Of a stretch of DNA of 64,000 bases, positions 21,939-33,948 are shown one piece after another (position 1 is the stretch's first letter; each line of letters starts with the position of its first letter). Below the pieces are notes generated by a model, which was not told the origin of the DNA, ran no database searches, and worked only from the letters and a program-made list of their open reading frames with translations. Source of the stretch: Tetranychus cinnabarinus. Lineage: Eukaryota > Arthropoda > Arachnida > Trombidiformes > Tetranychidae. A program made the position numbers and the translations under genes. The DNA lies in NCBI GenBank assembly GCA_022266195.1, contig WHVY01000005.1, positions 2,418,001-2,482,000 on the forward strand. Direction: 5' to 3'.

Positions 21939-24275
21939 ATTATTTGGAAGCAAAATCAATCACAAAACAAAGAAACATCAGAAACAACGACAAACAACCA
22001 AATGGTCAAAACTTTTATGTCAACTGCAGCATCAACAGCATTACATCAACACCAGATCAATGGATACTATATATATATTTCTCTCTTCTCGATCTACCTG
22101 TCCATTTCTTTCTTTCTTCTCTTTTCTTCTCTATCTCTCTTTCTCTCTCATACACTCAAAATACATTTCAATATGTATGAGTTTCTCTCTCTATCTCTCT
22201 CTCTCTCCTATCCTTTTAAGAAAATCTGAAAAAAGGCAGAGAAAATTGGAATTGCAAGCTGTGCTATTACTATTATTATATTATTACTTTTACTTTTGTG
22301 TCCAAGATCAAAACACACAAAAACTCACCATCGACAACACCTAAGATCTTGAATGTTCTTTAATTATATTATTATAAATTAAAAACGATAAGCGGAAACG
22401 GAAATGTAAACAACAAGAAAATTAATTAATTATTTGTCCCACAATTATTTAACAATCGGTATAAAAACACTTCGTGAGCATATAAACATTCGGTATCAAA
22501 CAATCAAAAAAATACTCTACCAATACTTTAAAAATGACAGCATTTTATCAACAAAGCCAAGCAAAAATCAAAACATGTAAACAATTTGTATTGCTTGAAC
22601 CATTGAACAGATTAAATCTGTTTAAATGTGAAAACAAAACGTAAAAAAATGATATATTGATTATAATGATTATATCAACAAGATCAATGTAAACCAATAA
22701 TATGCCTAACTATACCTGTTGCCCAAATCTTATTAAAGCATTGAGTCCCTTGCAATTGCCATCACCATGATCCAAGTTTGTTACTCTTCATCTTCCTACT
22801 TTTACCCTTATCACTATCAACATCATCAACATCTTCATCCTCATCCTCATAACCATCTATGGTTACAGTCTAAATTTAGTTAAAGAATTGCTATGTTCAA
22901 AATTGCTAAGCATCTTCTTGAGCTTATCCAGATATGGGAAACACTCATTGCATCGTTAGTTTCTAAAAATGAACTGCCAACTTCATTCCAACTCACAGTT
23001 CTCCATCATCTTAATCATCTTTATCATCCTCATCCTCATCTTTCCATCTTTTCCTTGTTTCCCAACTTTTTTGCCTTTTTCCTCCATTTCTTCACCTCCT
23101 TACATTTACACCGCTCTGTCAATTTTTGGGTCTTCATCTTCATTTTGGTTCATTTTTTTCCATCCATCCTCTTTTTACATTTTATCATCATCCTTTTCCT
23201 CCTCATCATCCTCACCATAATCTCGCCTTTCTTGTACGATCTCTCTCTCTTTGCCAATAATTTTTATCCTCACCAAACCTGGCCTGTTAACATCAACTTT
23301 GATCCTTGAATTGCAATCATTTAATAATAATATTCAAATTGTTTCCAAAATATTTCCAAATTATCCTCAATTCGTCAGATATACTGAGCCATTTAAACAG
23401 CAGTCCATTTATCTAAAGGTTGGCCAATTATTGCTGAGAAAATTAAAAGTTATTTTAAGATCTCGTTATTGTTATCCAACTAAAGCCTTCATCATCAAAT
23501 TAACAGCTAATTTCCTCTAATTGTCTGTAGCTAAATTGCTCAACATTTAGTGATTGTTGAACCAGAATCATAAATGTCATAAGTTGGTTTAAGTTTGATT
23601 TTGTATCATAAGGATTGGCCACTCTGAAAAGTTCAATTGTTACTCTTGTTTTGATTGCAATCTTTTTTTGCCGTAATTAACAGTTTAACAAATCAATCGT
23701 CGTACAATAAGAGAGTCGAAGTAACGTTCTCGATTCCTAGCAGGAAACCAAATTAGTTCTTGCTATTTAAACTTGGCTCATTACTAGCAGAAGAAAAAAA
23801 AAACAAATTCTTTAACTTCATAAACCAAAAATAGAATTAAAAATCAAAGCTCTTTTGCTCTGTTTCCATTGATATAACTTTACTCTCCGCTTTTAATTCA
23901 TCCTTCTTTTGGTGACAATTTAACTTGAATAATAATTTTATTTACTAAGATTCTTTGTTGTTAGTTTTGTGGTTAAAGATTATAAATAACCAGTTACGAG
24001 ATATTATCATGATAATGACTAAAAATCCATGTTTTCTGTCAATCAGTCCAATCTCATAGATTTGGTTAAGTTTACCAAAATTGTATGTAATTTGAACATC
24101 TTGTATGAATAACACTAATAACTGATTTAATTGAGAAACGGGTGAATTTTTTGAGAAGAATAACCAAAATGTTGCATTTTCGGCCCAATCTCAGAATTCA
24201 ATGATCCATTCATGATATACCAGATAATGGTCCCTATTGAGGAAGGGTTAAGAATATAAAAAAACACTACATTGA

Positions 24276-24331
24276 GAAGTTGTGAGATTTGAACTCGAGG
24301 GTGAAGCCCGAGTGTTTTATCTCATAGCTTC
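24276..24331. repeat. imperfect hairpin with CTCGGGCTTC core (family copy 1)
   Basis: The left half (GAAGTTGTGAGATTTGAACT, 24276-24295) matches the reverse complement of the right half (GAAGCTATGAGATAAAACAC) at most positions, around a GGTGAAGCC loop. The minus strand reads CACTCGGGCTTCACCCTCG, 18 of 19 bases as in the hairpin at 36110-36205. A GTTCAAATC string gives it a B-box look, but the palindrome explains it better. Confidence 0.5.
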
Positions 24332-24983
24332 GAGATTTTGTGGTTCAACTTATTTAGACCCATTTGCAATTTAAACACTTATTTTAATTACCAAAACAAA
24401 ATTTTGTTTCGACTTTCAATAGCTTTTCTGTACTCATTTCATGTTTCTTTGCATCTTCATCATTTTGGTCTTATCACTCTCTATATAAATGTTTTACGAA
24501 TAAACTGTTATTAGTTACTATTGAGTTTTAACCGATTTAGAAGCAATTAAGTTAAACATTTGATTATATTCTGGTTACCTTCAACATACTGCTTTAAATC
24601 TGATCTCAATTTCATCAAATTTTTTAGTTTTTTTACGATTTTGTTAGCTATTAATGAACTTAATTTTACTTTCTTTCGTAAAATATTAATTATTCTAGCT
24701 ACCAATGATAATTGCAAGCGAAATCGATATACTAAGTCAAGTTTTATTGTTTTAAAGTTAAATAAAAAGCGAAATGCTCGAGTTCGAAAGCTAACGTTAA
24801 ATGCAACCAACAAAATTTTAGATTAAGAATAAATTCTTTAACTATTCAATTGTAATAATACAACGTATAACAATGCAAACGTCTAACGAGCAGTTTTGTT
24901 AGAGTGAAAATTGATAAAAATCTAAGATCATTTTATTATAATGTTGTTAATATTGTCCGCGTTAATATTTTTGCAGTAGAATA

Positions 24984-25205
24984 CTTTTACCCAGAAAATA
25001 ACAGTTTCAAGCAACCGGTTATTTTCTGGTTAAAATGGGTAAAAGCAGTTTTTTAATCTCTTATCACTGCCATCTATCAATATGTTTAGAAAACATTTGC
25101 CCCTTTTTTTCTCTTTTTGAATTTGCCTCTCAATGTAACCACTTTGTAACCAGGAAAATAACTGGTTAATTTTTCCCCCTGGTTTACCAGTAACCAGTCA
25201 CCTCA
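24984..25205. repeat. inverted and direct GGTTATTTTCTGG / GGTAACCAG repeats
   Basis: CCAGAAAATAAC (24991-25002) is exactly inverted at about 25018-25029, around a 15-base spacer. A further related copy is CCAGGAAAATAACTGGTT at about 25152, followed by GGTTTACCAGTAACCAG. The same motif family occurs at 11690-11830 and 46155-46235. Confidence 0.45.
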
Positions 25206-25486
25206 ACAAATAACAACTTTATTCGGAAAAGTTTAGAGAGCAAGCAAGATAATCGAGTTTGATTAGCTGAATTAGGTTTGGATTTGTTTAATTTAGTCCA
25301 TACTAGACTGAGATTTGATTAAAATGCCGTAGATAATGTCAGCTCTTATGTTATTAATAATAGAACCGTTATAATAATAATGTCGCTTATCGATCGTTCG
25401 CTTCTATTCAAAAGACCGCGAACTATATTGTTAGTTAGTTCTTATCCCGCATTCGAATCGAGCGCAACATTTTACTGAGACCTTAA

Positions 25487-26465
25487 TACATTGAATCAGG
25501 AAAGCCTGAACTTCGAGTTGTTGCTATTGAAACTCTTGAGTTACTTGACGCTTGCAATGATCTAGTTTACGGTAAACTCCGACGAATGGTTATGTCAACC
25601 AGTCAACCAAATGAAGTCCGAACTCGAGCTCTTAAAGTTGTTCTTCGATGTGGTGATGAGGAAGCTATTTCTCAAATCAAATCCTACATTGAATCACACC
25701 CTGAAGACAAACACTTCATCAGCTATGCTGACTCCTACTTACGAAATGCCATGCGAACCATGAATGTAGACAAGCAAGTCATCAGACAAAATGCCCAATT
25801 GGGACAAGGTCAATGGAAAGAGCCAAAGATGACTGTTTCACGAAACATTGAGTTCTTTCAAAGAGCCATCTTAGGTAAAATTGGTTTCAACTACGAAATT
25901 GATTCAATTGTTGACAATGGAAAAGAAATGCCAACCTGGGCTGTTTTGAACTCATCTATTGCCCTCCAACAAGCTAACCAACTCCACTTCGAATTAGGTC
26001 TTCGTCAAGAAGGTATGGATAAACTTGCCGTCCAATTGTTCGACAAGATTAACCAAATCAAGATGAAGGACTTGGAGAAGATCGTTGAAGAAGTTAGAGA
26101 AAAGCGAGACTTTGAGTCAATTGTTCGGGCATTGACTAACAAGATAAGACTGTTAGATTATTGAAGAAATTCACCGATCAGCCCAGTTCTCTGCTTACAT
26201 CCAGATCAATGGTATCACTCTCTTCAGCTAGAATGGTGTCCAAAGCACAATCGAAACAAGAGAATCTTTTAGACGATTCTTCATTGAGAATACCATACCG
26301 AAAGGCTATTGAAGCTTCTCGTTTTATTCCTGGAATCAAAGCTTGACTCAAATCTCAAGCAGCCGCTGCTACCTCATCAAAACGTGTTCTTGATCTTCCT
26401 CCCAACTTTGCTTTTGCATTCGTTTAAGGTTACGAATTGGTACTCGCTAAGACTATTGCTAGTTA
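25487..26465 (+). pseudogene. large lipid transfer protein (vitellogenin/apolipophorin family) fragment 1
   Basis: An intronless, uninterrupted stretch from 25487 to a stop at 26162 encodes about 224 residues of the LLTP N-terminal module. Examples are LRVVAIETLELLD, TRALKVVLRCGDEEA, the helical-repeat end HFISYADSYLRNAM, and LHFELGLRQEGMDKL, the family's -GxxxNxFELGxRxEGxD-like block. After the stop, homology continues in another frame (QFSAYIQINGITLF) with more stops to about 26460. A true LLTP is thousands of residues, starts with a signal peptide and has many exons; here both ends are missing and a TAA lies just upstream. It is a dead fragment, possibly of a retro- or segmental copy. The second half recurs inverted at 29195-29718. 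Confidence 0.75.
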
Positions 26466-26489
26466 ACTCACTAAAATGATTGTTTCTAA

Positions 26490-27070
26490 AAAGGCACAAC
26501 TAACACAGTTATAACATTTATGCTCAAATTGACACAAATACTGAGAGAAAAGTGGACAAAAACGGGTTAAAATGAATTCCTTTCAAATTTAGATGCTGTA
26601 GGTTTGTAAAGGGATGAAAACTGAGTCCATTTGCGTGATTTAAAAGTTTGTCCGATCTGCAATTGTCGAGAAAATCGCGCTTGAAGTTGAAACTTCGATT
26701 GCCTTTTGTACGATTATGGAAGCTAATTTTTTCATGAAACTTATTTTCATTGATGTAACTTTCAATAAACAACCAGAAAATTGACTTATTTTGATAAATA
26801 AAGTTTTATATTTTCTGTAAAACACATCAGTTCGATTTTTATTCAAACCGACTTCTTTTAATGACCCTAATAGTAAGAGAGCCGAAACTTCCTGTTAGTC
26901 CATAAAAATTGTTGACCCACACTATGGCTGAAATCATTTTTTCAATTTCTCATTAGTTTTCGCTATCTTGGCCATTGATTCGAAAACTTTGGAACTCAAT
27001 ATCTCGAGAATGGAATCACTTACAATTATCATTCTTTGGCCAAACCTTAGATTTTATTATGGACTATAAT
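26490..27070 (+). repeat. unknown ~550 bp repeat unit, copy A
   Basis: Non-coding unit, forward orientation. Landmarks in order: AGGCACAACTAACAC, a stretch with GATGCTGTAGG, TTTAAAAGTTTGTCCGATCTG, ACAACCAGAAAATTGACTTA, AAACCGACTTCTTT, ATAAAAATTGTTGA, CTATCTTGGCCATTG and ATTATGGACTATAA. Copies B, C and D follow in alternating orientation. There are no target-site duplications or coding capacity that I can see. Confidence 0.7.
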
Positions 27071-27239
27071 TTATAAGAATATTTAATTTTTCAATTCCCT
27101 ACAAAAAATGTTATAACATTGTTTTAGTTATGTTACAAGATTTGAGCCAGATTTATAAAGATAAAAGGTTACTCAGTCACAAATCTGATGTTAGAAGGAT
27201 ATTCATTATTAGATGAATGAGCTCATATTTTCTGTAGAA

Positions 27240-27785
27240 TAAAGTCTTATCAGATTATAGTCCATGGTGTAATCTAATGTTTAATCGCTTAATGATCATT
27301 GTAAGTGATGCGATTCTAGAAATATTGAGTTTCAAAGTTTTAGGGCCAATGGGCAAGATAACGAGAACTGATGAAAAATTGAAAAAATGATTCAATCCAT
27401 GGTGCGTATAAACAATTTTTATGAGCTTACGATAGGTTTCAGGTCTTTAACTATTATTGTCACAGAAAGAAGTCGGTTTAAGTGCAAATCGAACTAATCA
27501 ATTTGTTTAGCGAAAGAAAATTTTATTTATCAAAACAAGTCAATTTTCTGGTTGTTTATTGAAAGTTACATCAATAAAAATAAGTTTCATGAAAAAATTG
27601 GCTTCCATAATCGTACAAAAGGCAATCGAAGTGCCAGGTTCAAGCGCGATTTTCTCGACAATTGCAGATCGGACAAACTTTTAAATCACGTAACTGGACT
27701 CAGTTTTCATCCCTTTACAAACCTACAGCATCTAAATTTGAAAGAAATTCATTTTAAGACCAGATAGAGTCAGAGAATGAAGTCC
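27240..27785 (-). repeat. unknown ~550 bp repeat unit, copy B (inverted)
   Basis: The reverse complement carries the copy A landmarks in the same order, from CTACAGCATC (inverted GATGCTGTAG) near 27722 back to TTATAGTCCAT near 27250. Small indels and about 10-20 % divergence by eye. Confidence 0.7.
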
Positions 27786-27824
27786 ATCTATAACAACATT
27801 GAAGTTGACAATCATTTTAGTGAA

Positions 27825-28415
27825 TTGTTTCTAAAAAGACACAACTAACACAATTATAACATTTATGCACAAATTGACACAAATACTGGGAATAAAATGG
27901 GCAAAAACGGGTTAAAACCAATTCCTTTCAAATTTAGATGCTGTAGGCTTGTAAGGGGATCAAAACTGAGTCCAGTTACGTGATTTAAAAGTTTTGCCGG
28001 TCTGCAATTGTAGAGAAAATTGCGCTTGAAGCTGAAACTTCGATGGCGTTTTATACAATTATGGAAACAGATTTTTTCATGAAACTTATTTTTATTGATG
28101 TAACTATAATAAACAACCAGAAAATTGACTTATTTTGATAAATAAAATTTTCTTTCGCTAAAAAAATTGATTAGTTCGATTTTAACTTAAACCGACTTCT
28201 TTCTGTGACAATAATAGCTAGAGAGCTGAAACTTATTGTGAACCCATAAAAATTGTTGATAAAAGCCATGGATTGAATCATTTTTTCAATTTTTCATTAG
28301 TTGGCGCTATCTTGGCCATTGGTTCGAAAACTTTGAAACTCAATATTTCGAGGACGGCATCACTTACAATCACCATTCTTTGAGCAAAGTTTAGATCTCA
28401 TTATGGACTATAATC
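27825..28415 (+). repeat. unknown ~550 bp repeat unit, copy C
   Basis: Forward copy with the same landmarks: AGACACAACTAACAC at about 27837, GATGCTGTAGG, ACAACCAGAAAATTGACTTA, AAACCGACTTCTTT and CTATCTTGGCCATTG. It ends at ATTATGGACTATAAT. Confidence 0.7.
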
Positions 28416-28599
28416 TATTATAATGTTGGATGATTGCAGACTGAATAAAAAGAGATATAGCACTGTAACACTTATGCTGTCAGATATGATATCTGTTTTG
28501 CAAAGGCAAATTTTACTTGTAATGTGTTATAAGAATATTCATTAATAAATTAATTAGCTCAGATTTTCTTCAAGATTAAATCATATATTGTTATAACTC

Positions 28600-29190
28600 A
28601 TAATAAAATCTCATGTTTGGCCGAAGAATGGTGACTGTAGGTTATGCCATTCTCGAAATAATAAGGTTCAAATTTTTCAGGCCAATGGCCAAAATAAAGA
28701 GAGCCAATGAAAAATTGAGACAAGTCTTCAACCCATGATATTAGCCAACAATTTTTATGGAGTAACAGTAAGTTTCAGGTCTCTAACTATTTCGGTAACA
28801 GAAATAAGTCGGTTTGAATAAAAATCGAACTGATGTGTTTTACAGAAAATATAAAACTTTATTTCTCAATATGAGGTCATTTTCTGATTGCTTATCAAAA
28901 GTTACATCGAATAAAATAAGTTTCTTGAAGAAATTGGCTTCCATAATCGTACAAAAGGCAATCGAAGTTTCAGCTTCAAACTCGATTTTCTCTACAATTG
29001 CAGATCGGACAAACTTTTAAATCACGTAACTGGACTCAGTTTTCATCCCCTTACAAGCCTACAGCATCTAAATTCAAAATAAGTTCATTTTGACCAGTTT
29101 TTGCCCATTTTATTCCCAGTATTTGTGTCAATTTGTGCATAAATGTTGCAATTGTGTTAGTTGTGTCTTTTTAGAAGCAATCCTTTTAGT
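28600..29190 (-). repeat. unknown ~550 bp repeat unit, copy D (inverted)
   Basis: Inverted copy. It is joined directly to the inverted lipid-transfer-protein fragment at 29195, just as copy A is joined to fragment 1, so A plus fragment 1 and D plus fragment 2 form one long inverted repeat. A small extra piece of the unit's end lies at about 29750-29850. Confidence 0.7.
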
Positions 29191-29194
29191 GATT

Positions 29195-29720
29195 TAACTG
29201 GCGAGTCTTAGCGAAAATTAATTCGTAAACGAATGCAAAAGTTGTGAGAAAGATCAATAACGCCTTTTAGCAGCGGTTGCTTGAGATTTGAGTGAGGCTT
29301 TGATGCCATGAATAAATTATCCTTCGTGTTTCTATCGAAGGGCAAGACCAGAAGCTAAAGGTTTCTGTATTCTCAATGACGATTCGTCTAATAGATTCTC
29401 GTGGTTTGACAGGGGCTTGTGACACTATTCCAGTAAAAGAGAGTGATACTATTGGTCTTGATGCAAACAGAGAATTGACCTGGTCGTTGGGTTTCTCCAA
29501 TGATCTTAGTCAATTCCCGAACAAGTTGCTCAAAGTCACGCTTTTCTCTAACTTCTGCAACGATCTTCTCCAAGTCCTTCATCTTGATTTGGTTAATCTT
29601 GACGAACAATTGGACGACAAGTTTATCCATACCTTCTTGACGAAGACCTAATTCGAAGTTGAGTTGGTTAGCTTGTTGGAGGGCAATAGATGAGTTCAGA
29701 ACAAAACAGAAGAAGGACCA
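29195..29720 (-). pseudogene. large lipid transfer protein fragment 2 (inverted copy)
   Basis: The reverse complement matches fragment 1 from about 25944 to 26470. It includes a frame reading MDKLVVQLFVKINQIKMKDL at 29630-29571 and VREKRDF shortly after. It has its own substitutions and frame breaks, so it is non-functional. It ends abruptly near 29718, inside the codons for VLNSSIALQQ. Confidence 0.7.
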
Positions 29721-29889
29721 TTGAAGGGATTACCGTCAAGCTTGCTAGTAAAATCTAATGTTCAGTCATCAAATGGTGATTGTAGGTGCTACCCATATCG
29801 AAATATTGAGGCTAAAAAGTTTAAAAGCCAATGGCCAAAATAACTGATCTATGAACAATGAATGTTTGAAACATCCAACTAACAAGAGA

Positions 29890-30135
29890 AGCTTTAATAG
29901 CGTTTCAGGTTTAGGTATTCTCAATGACGATTCGTATAAGAGATTCTCGTGTTTCGATTGAGCTTAGGACACCATTCCAATAGAAGAGAGTGATACCTTT
30001 GATCTTTATGTAAGCAGAGAGTTGGGCTGAATTAACAGCTGAACATTGGGTTTTTTCAATGATCTAATAATGTTAGTCAGTTCCCGAACAATCAGCTCAA
30101 AGTCTCGCTTTTCCCTAACTTTTTCAATTTATCTT
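29890..30135 (-). pseudogene. large lipid transfer protein fragment 3 (partial, inverted)
   Basis: A third, shorter inverted copy. Sequence such as CAATGACGATTCGT and AGATTCTCGTGTTTCGATTG, and later CCCGAACAAT and CAAAGTCTCGCTTTTC, matches the reverse complement of fragment 1 around 26090-26290, with gaps. Confidence 0.55.
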
Positions 30136-31611
30136 CCCTTCTGAACTTTTTATTAATATTTTGAGGTTGATAATCGGACCAACATTCGTTTAACATTGTA
30201 AAAGTTGTAAACTGATGGTTGAATTTCGCCTCCAAAGATGTCAGTTCAACTACTCAAACTGCATAAACTAACTAACTAAACTGTACAAGTTAAGTGAGAA
30301 CTAAACAACTCAAAACAGAACCTAACCTAAGAGGAAAACCAAAACCTAACAGTTAAGATGAAAATATGAAAACTGTTTCATTGGAAAATTGTAAATCAAA
30401 TGATACGAGCAGCTTTAAATTTAATTAAATCTCTGCTCAATCGATATGAATTGAAATGAAAAAGTTAACTCCTACAAGGGAGTTGGGCGAAGTATAAAAA
30501 TTGTAGATTCATCTGTAAATAAATTGATCTGTCATGATTAAAAATATATTATACTTATATATTATAGTATTTTCAATGAGGCACATCTCAAGCTCTGTTC
30601 GTCAAAACGCCTTTGTTGCCTTGGGTCGGAATGAATTTGAACGCATTTTGTATTACATTTTGCACTCAATCTGAGCATTCCGATTGTAGTTAGAATTTAT
30701 AACTGAACAAACCATAGCTCAATCTGAATACCTATCTGAATCTGTAACTAATAACTTAATTTAATTAGCAATTTGGCCCAACTAACCGAAATATAAAATT
30801 TATATTGTTACATCATAATAAATACTTTTATTAACAAAAAGAAAATTTTTGTAATAAATGAATTTTAGAAAGCAATCTTTAATGTTTCAAGATTTAGCAA
30901 CGTTGGTTAAATATTAATATTACCAACGGTTGTAAAAGATTAGCTGATGTACGATTTGTTACATTTTGAAATTTTTGGAGCTATGAATTTAAAAAAAGGC
31001 CGAAGAAATCTGAATAAAGTTTGATGAAATCAAATTAGATTCAACGCATTCTTAATTAACTGTTCATAAATTTTGTCTCATTATCTCAGCATTTACTGTA
31101 CTCATGAATCATCATTTCAACACCAAATTCGTATGAAAACTGACGATTAGATTAATTTGGGCTATACGTTAATTTGCCTTGTATGGATCAGTGTTGAACA
31201 AGTAAATCTTTTCACAAATCAGCTAGCGATACTCACTTTCCAAGAATTAAGCTCCAAATCGAATCTGATAATAAGAGGCTTTCTCAGAAATTATGGGAAT
31301 GAATTCAAATGTAAAAATAACGACTTTTCAAGGATATTAAAAATAAAGCTTTAAATAAAAAATTGCCCTTTTTGATTTTGATACCAAAAGTGGACTTGAT
31401 TTCGTGAATTAAATATTCTTAATCAGGCCGAACGTGATGCTCTCTTATATTTGAAACTTTGATACCTTTAACTAGTGTTACTTACAATACATAACGGCAT
31501 ATTAACAAGATGATTTACTAATGAAATTGAGACAAAAGCTTTATTTGCGTTCAGGATGTGATTTTTTTAAATTATTGATAAGTTGTGAAGTAAACGACAG
31601 TAACCTAATCA
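30136..31611. other. gene-poor sequence, nothing supported
   Basis: AT-rich. A short protein-like string (VRQNAFVALGRNEFERILYY) is at about 30598 on the plus strand, too short to assign. No RNA gene seen. Confidence 0.35.
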
Positions 31612-32135
31612 TTAAAAATAAAACAATGATTTATCTGATTTGTTAGTATTATTCATTAGATTCACTTCAAGGTTGAATGTGCCAACCAGAAAAGTTACCG
31701 ATGCAAAAGCAATTGTAGTTCCTCCCATCAAAATTGCTTGAGATTTCAAGCATTTTATTTCATTACGTCTTATTATTGCAATTATATCACCAAAATCTCC
31801 TTCCATTGCGTATAATTTAAGGACTTTCATCCCACTCAAAACTTCAGAGACTAGTTTTGCTCGAGAGTCTTTTTCTTTAACCAGAGCGATTTGACACGAT
31901 CTAAATCGAGTTGAAACGAAATAATTGAAGGGAAACAGCAGTGATAAAACTGATAACCTTATGATTGCTGAAATATAATACCTAACTGCCTCCTCAACAA
32001 GTAAATGAGCAATTTCAAGTTGGAGTGATGATGACCACAAAACGTAGAGTGGTCATTGGATCATTGAACATCAATAGCAATCATATTGACCTTTTCACCA
32101 GTTGCCCAATTATAATACGTCTGCCAAGATTCGAA
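31612..32135 (-). pseudogene. ABCC/MRP-type ABC transporter fragment
   Basis: The minus strand from about 32130 to 31620 encodes part of the first transmembrane domain of a multidrug-resistance-protein-like transporter. The segment GEKVNMIAIDVQ is followed by a stop. The frame then shifts and reads WSSSLQLEIA, FNYFVSTRFRSCQ, KEKDSRAKLVSEVLSGMKVL and KLYAMEGDFGDII. The last part is the conserved ABCC block (the family has IKVLKLYAWE). No nucleotide-binding domains, signature motifs or neighbouring exons are present, and reading frame is lost at least once. It is a relic, not a gene. The last 25 residues before its end look like intron read-through. Confidence 0.72.
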
Positions 32136-33085
32136 AGCTTGATATTCTCTCAAACATATCGAAGTCTAAAACTCAGACTGTGACTCTATTATTCTAGACT
32201 TCATTGCTTCAATGAATTATGAGCATGAAGTCATGAAAATTAAAATGCAAAAAATCACAAAACAATAGCAAACGACCAGTAAATTAAATATAAAACTCCT
32301 ACAGCTTGATACTTTTAAGTAAAGCTATGATTAGAAGTGAAAAACAGATGAGCGGATTAAATAAATGTTGAGTATTCACCATAAAACGATTTATAAAATG
32401 GTATATTGTGACAATAAATGACTATACAATGTACAAACAAAAGCACATTCACGAACAGCAAAAAGTTTTGAACGTTAATCAACTCGATCGCTGATATTTG
32501 CAACTTTCCATGTCACTAAAAAGCTAAATGGTCACAATTTTTCCATAGTTTTACACAGAATTTGATGAATCGAATCATAAACTGTCATTTACAATAGCAA
32601 CAGATCAATACTAATAATATCATGGCTTGAACATGATAGTCAAGTATCAAACTTGAATTTACACAATAAAGGGCTTTAAATTTGAATGAATAGGGCAAAG
32701 GGTAACATTTAATATTAAAGCAAAGAGTGTTTTTGGTTTTGAAAAATGGTTATTTTTACTGATTCAAGGAGCGCGCCTGCTATTTAACCCAAATAAAGTT
32801 TTTAATTCTCAGTGAAAGTGGTAAGAGAAAGAGAAGAAAAACTGAAATGAAGAAAAAAAAAGAGACTCAGAAAGAGGGAAAAGATGATTATTCTGATGAT
32901 GCTTTGGAAGGAGTAAAAAGTGTTTGAGCAAACTCGATGAAGTGAATTCGCATCTCTATGGAAGCTTCAGCTAACAAAGGCTAACAGAGAGCATCTCCAT
33001 TTTGGTTAAACGAGGAACCAAACATATCATTCAAACAACCTGAGTTTCATCGTTTTTTTACATCTTTATCTTCCTCATCCTTCCA

Positions 33086-33116
<31 letters not shown>

Positions 33117-33948
33117 ATAAACACTTGTTTGCATATAAATACATCTAATTTTGTTATTGTAATCATGATAATCATGGCCATCATTATTTTTCATCTTGTC
33201 TAAAGCGTGATAACAAGAAGCAATCAATTGTGTTACACAACAAACATCAAATTTACAACTGTGAACATCTTTAAACATATCAACAAAACTCGAGCAATAT
33301 TTTTCAACAACCTTATGTGCTACCGATCAAACCTTTCACATCAACTCGAAGGTGCATGTAAATATTGTCCAACATCAAATGACTCGGTTAACCAGATGAG
33401 GAAGCAAAGTGAACAAAGTGACTATTGATGTGTTTGTGTGTTATCACACACAACACACACAGCACACAGGGAGTGAGTCTGTAGGTGATATCGAGAAGAG
33501 GAGGGAAAAGAGGTGAGTGTGTTTGTGTGTGTGTTGTGTGTGAATAGAAAGGTGGGAATAAGAAAAGAAAGAAAAGAAAGGAAAGAGAGTGAAATAAAGG
33601 AGTAGAATAAAGTTTCAATTGAATTTCTTCCGGAGTAACCTGATGCTCTAAATATTTGGTCAACATTTGATAATTGTATCCAAGTTTACCTTTTGATCTC
33701 TGCGATTTTTGAAATCAACAACAATCACCTCATCATACATCATCATTCATCATTACTAATTTTGGGCTTCCTTTTCAAGTTTACCTTTACAATTGAGTTC
33801 TTTTTTTTCCTCTTCTTTTCTTCTTCGCCTTCGCGAGGATAAAATTTCCTTCCCAGTCTTGTTGATTCATTGATTCTGTGGTTGTGTAACTTGCTGTAAA
33901 TTTGTTTTCTTTTCATCACTTTTTTGCTCTTCATTTTTTGGTAATACA
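32136..33948. other. intergenic with simple repeats
   Basis: Contains a (CT)n tract at 33089-33117, GT/CA-rich repeats at 33430-33545 and a purine-rich block at 33545-33600. The minus-strand frames here are low-complexity artefacts. Confidence 0.45.

Larger units (their letters stand above)
21939..25486. other. actin 3' UTR and gene-poor intergenic sequence
   Basis: 21990-22340 is UTR-like with long CT-rich runs (22080-22210). 22780-23220 is rich in TCATCC/ATCATC repeats that open long but meaningless frames. A hairpin repeat lies at 24276-24331 and a GGTTAC-type repeat at 24984-25205; both are listed separately. No gene is supported. Confidence 0.45.

Noticed and set aside
22893..23520. Overlapping plus-strand open frames rich in Phe, Ile, Leu and Ser
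   Set aside because: They arise from TCATC/TTC-type simple sequence, several frames are open at once, and no conserved pattern or splice context is present.
24276..24331. Reading this hairpin as a tRNA gene (B-box-like GTTCAAATC)
   Set aside because: T-stem and acceptor stem do not pair, whereas the whole segment is an imperfect palindrome shared with 36110-36205.
24547..24826. 88-residue frames open on both strands over the same bases
   Set aside because: AT-rich sequence with few stop codons; neither frame has a recognisable composition or start context.
30590..30672. Short string VRQNAFVALGRNEFERILYY as another lipid-transfer-protein piece
   Set aside because: Too short, and it does not match fragment 1, 2 or 3.
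33089..33545. Dense CT and GT repeats as a CRISPR or satellite array
   Set aside because: Plain microsatellites without spacer structure; CRISPR is not expected in an animal genome.
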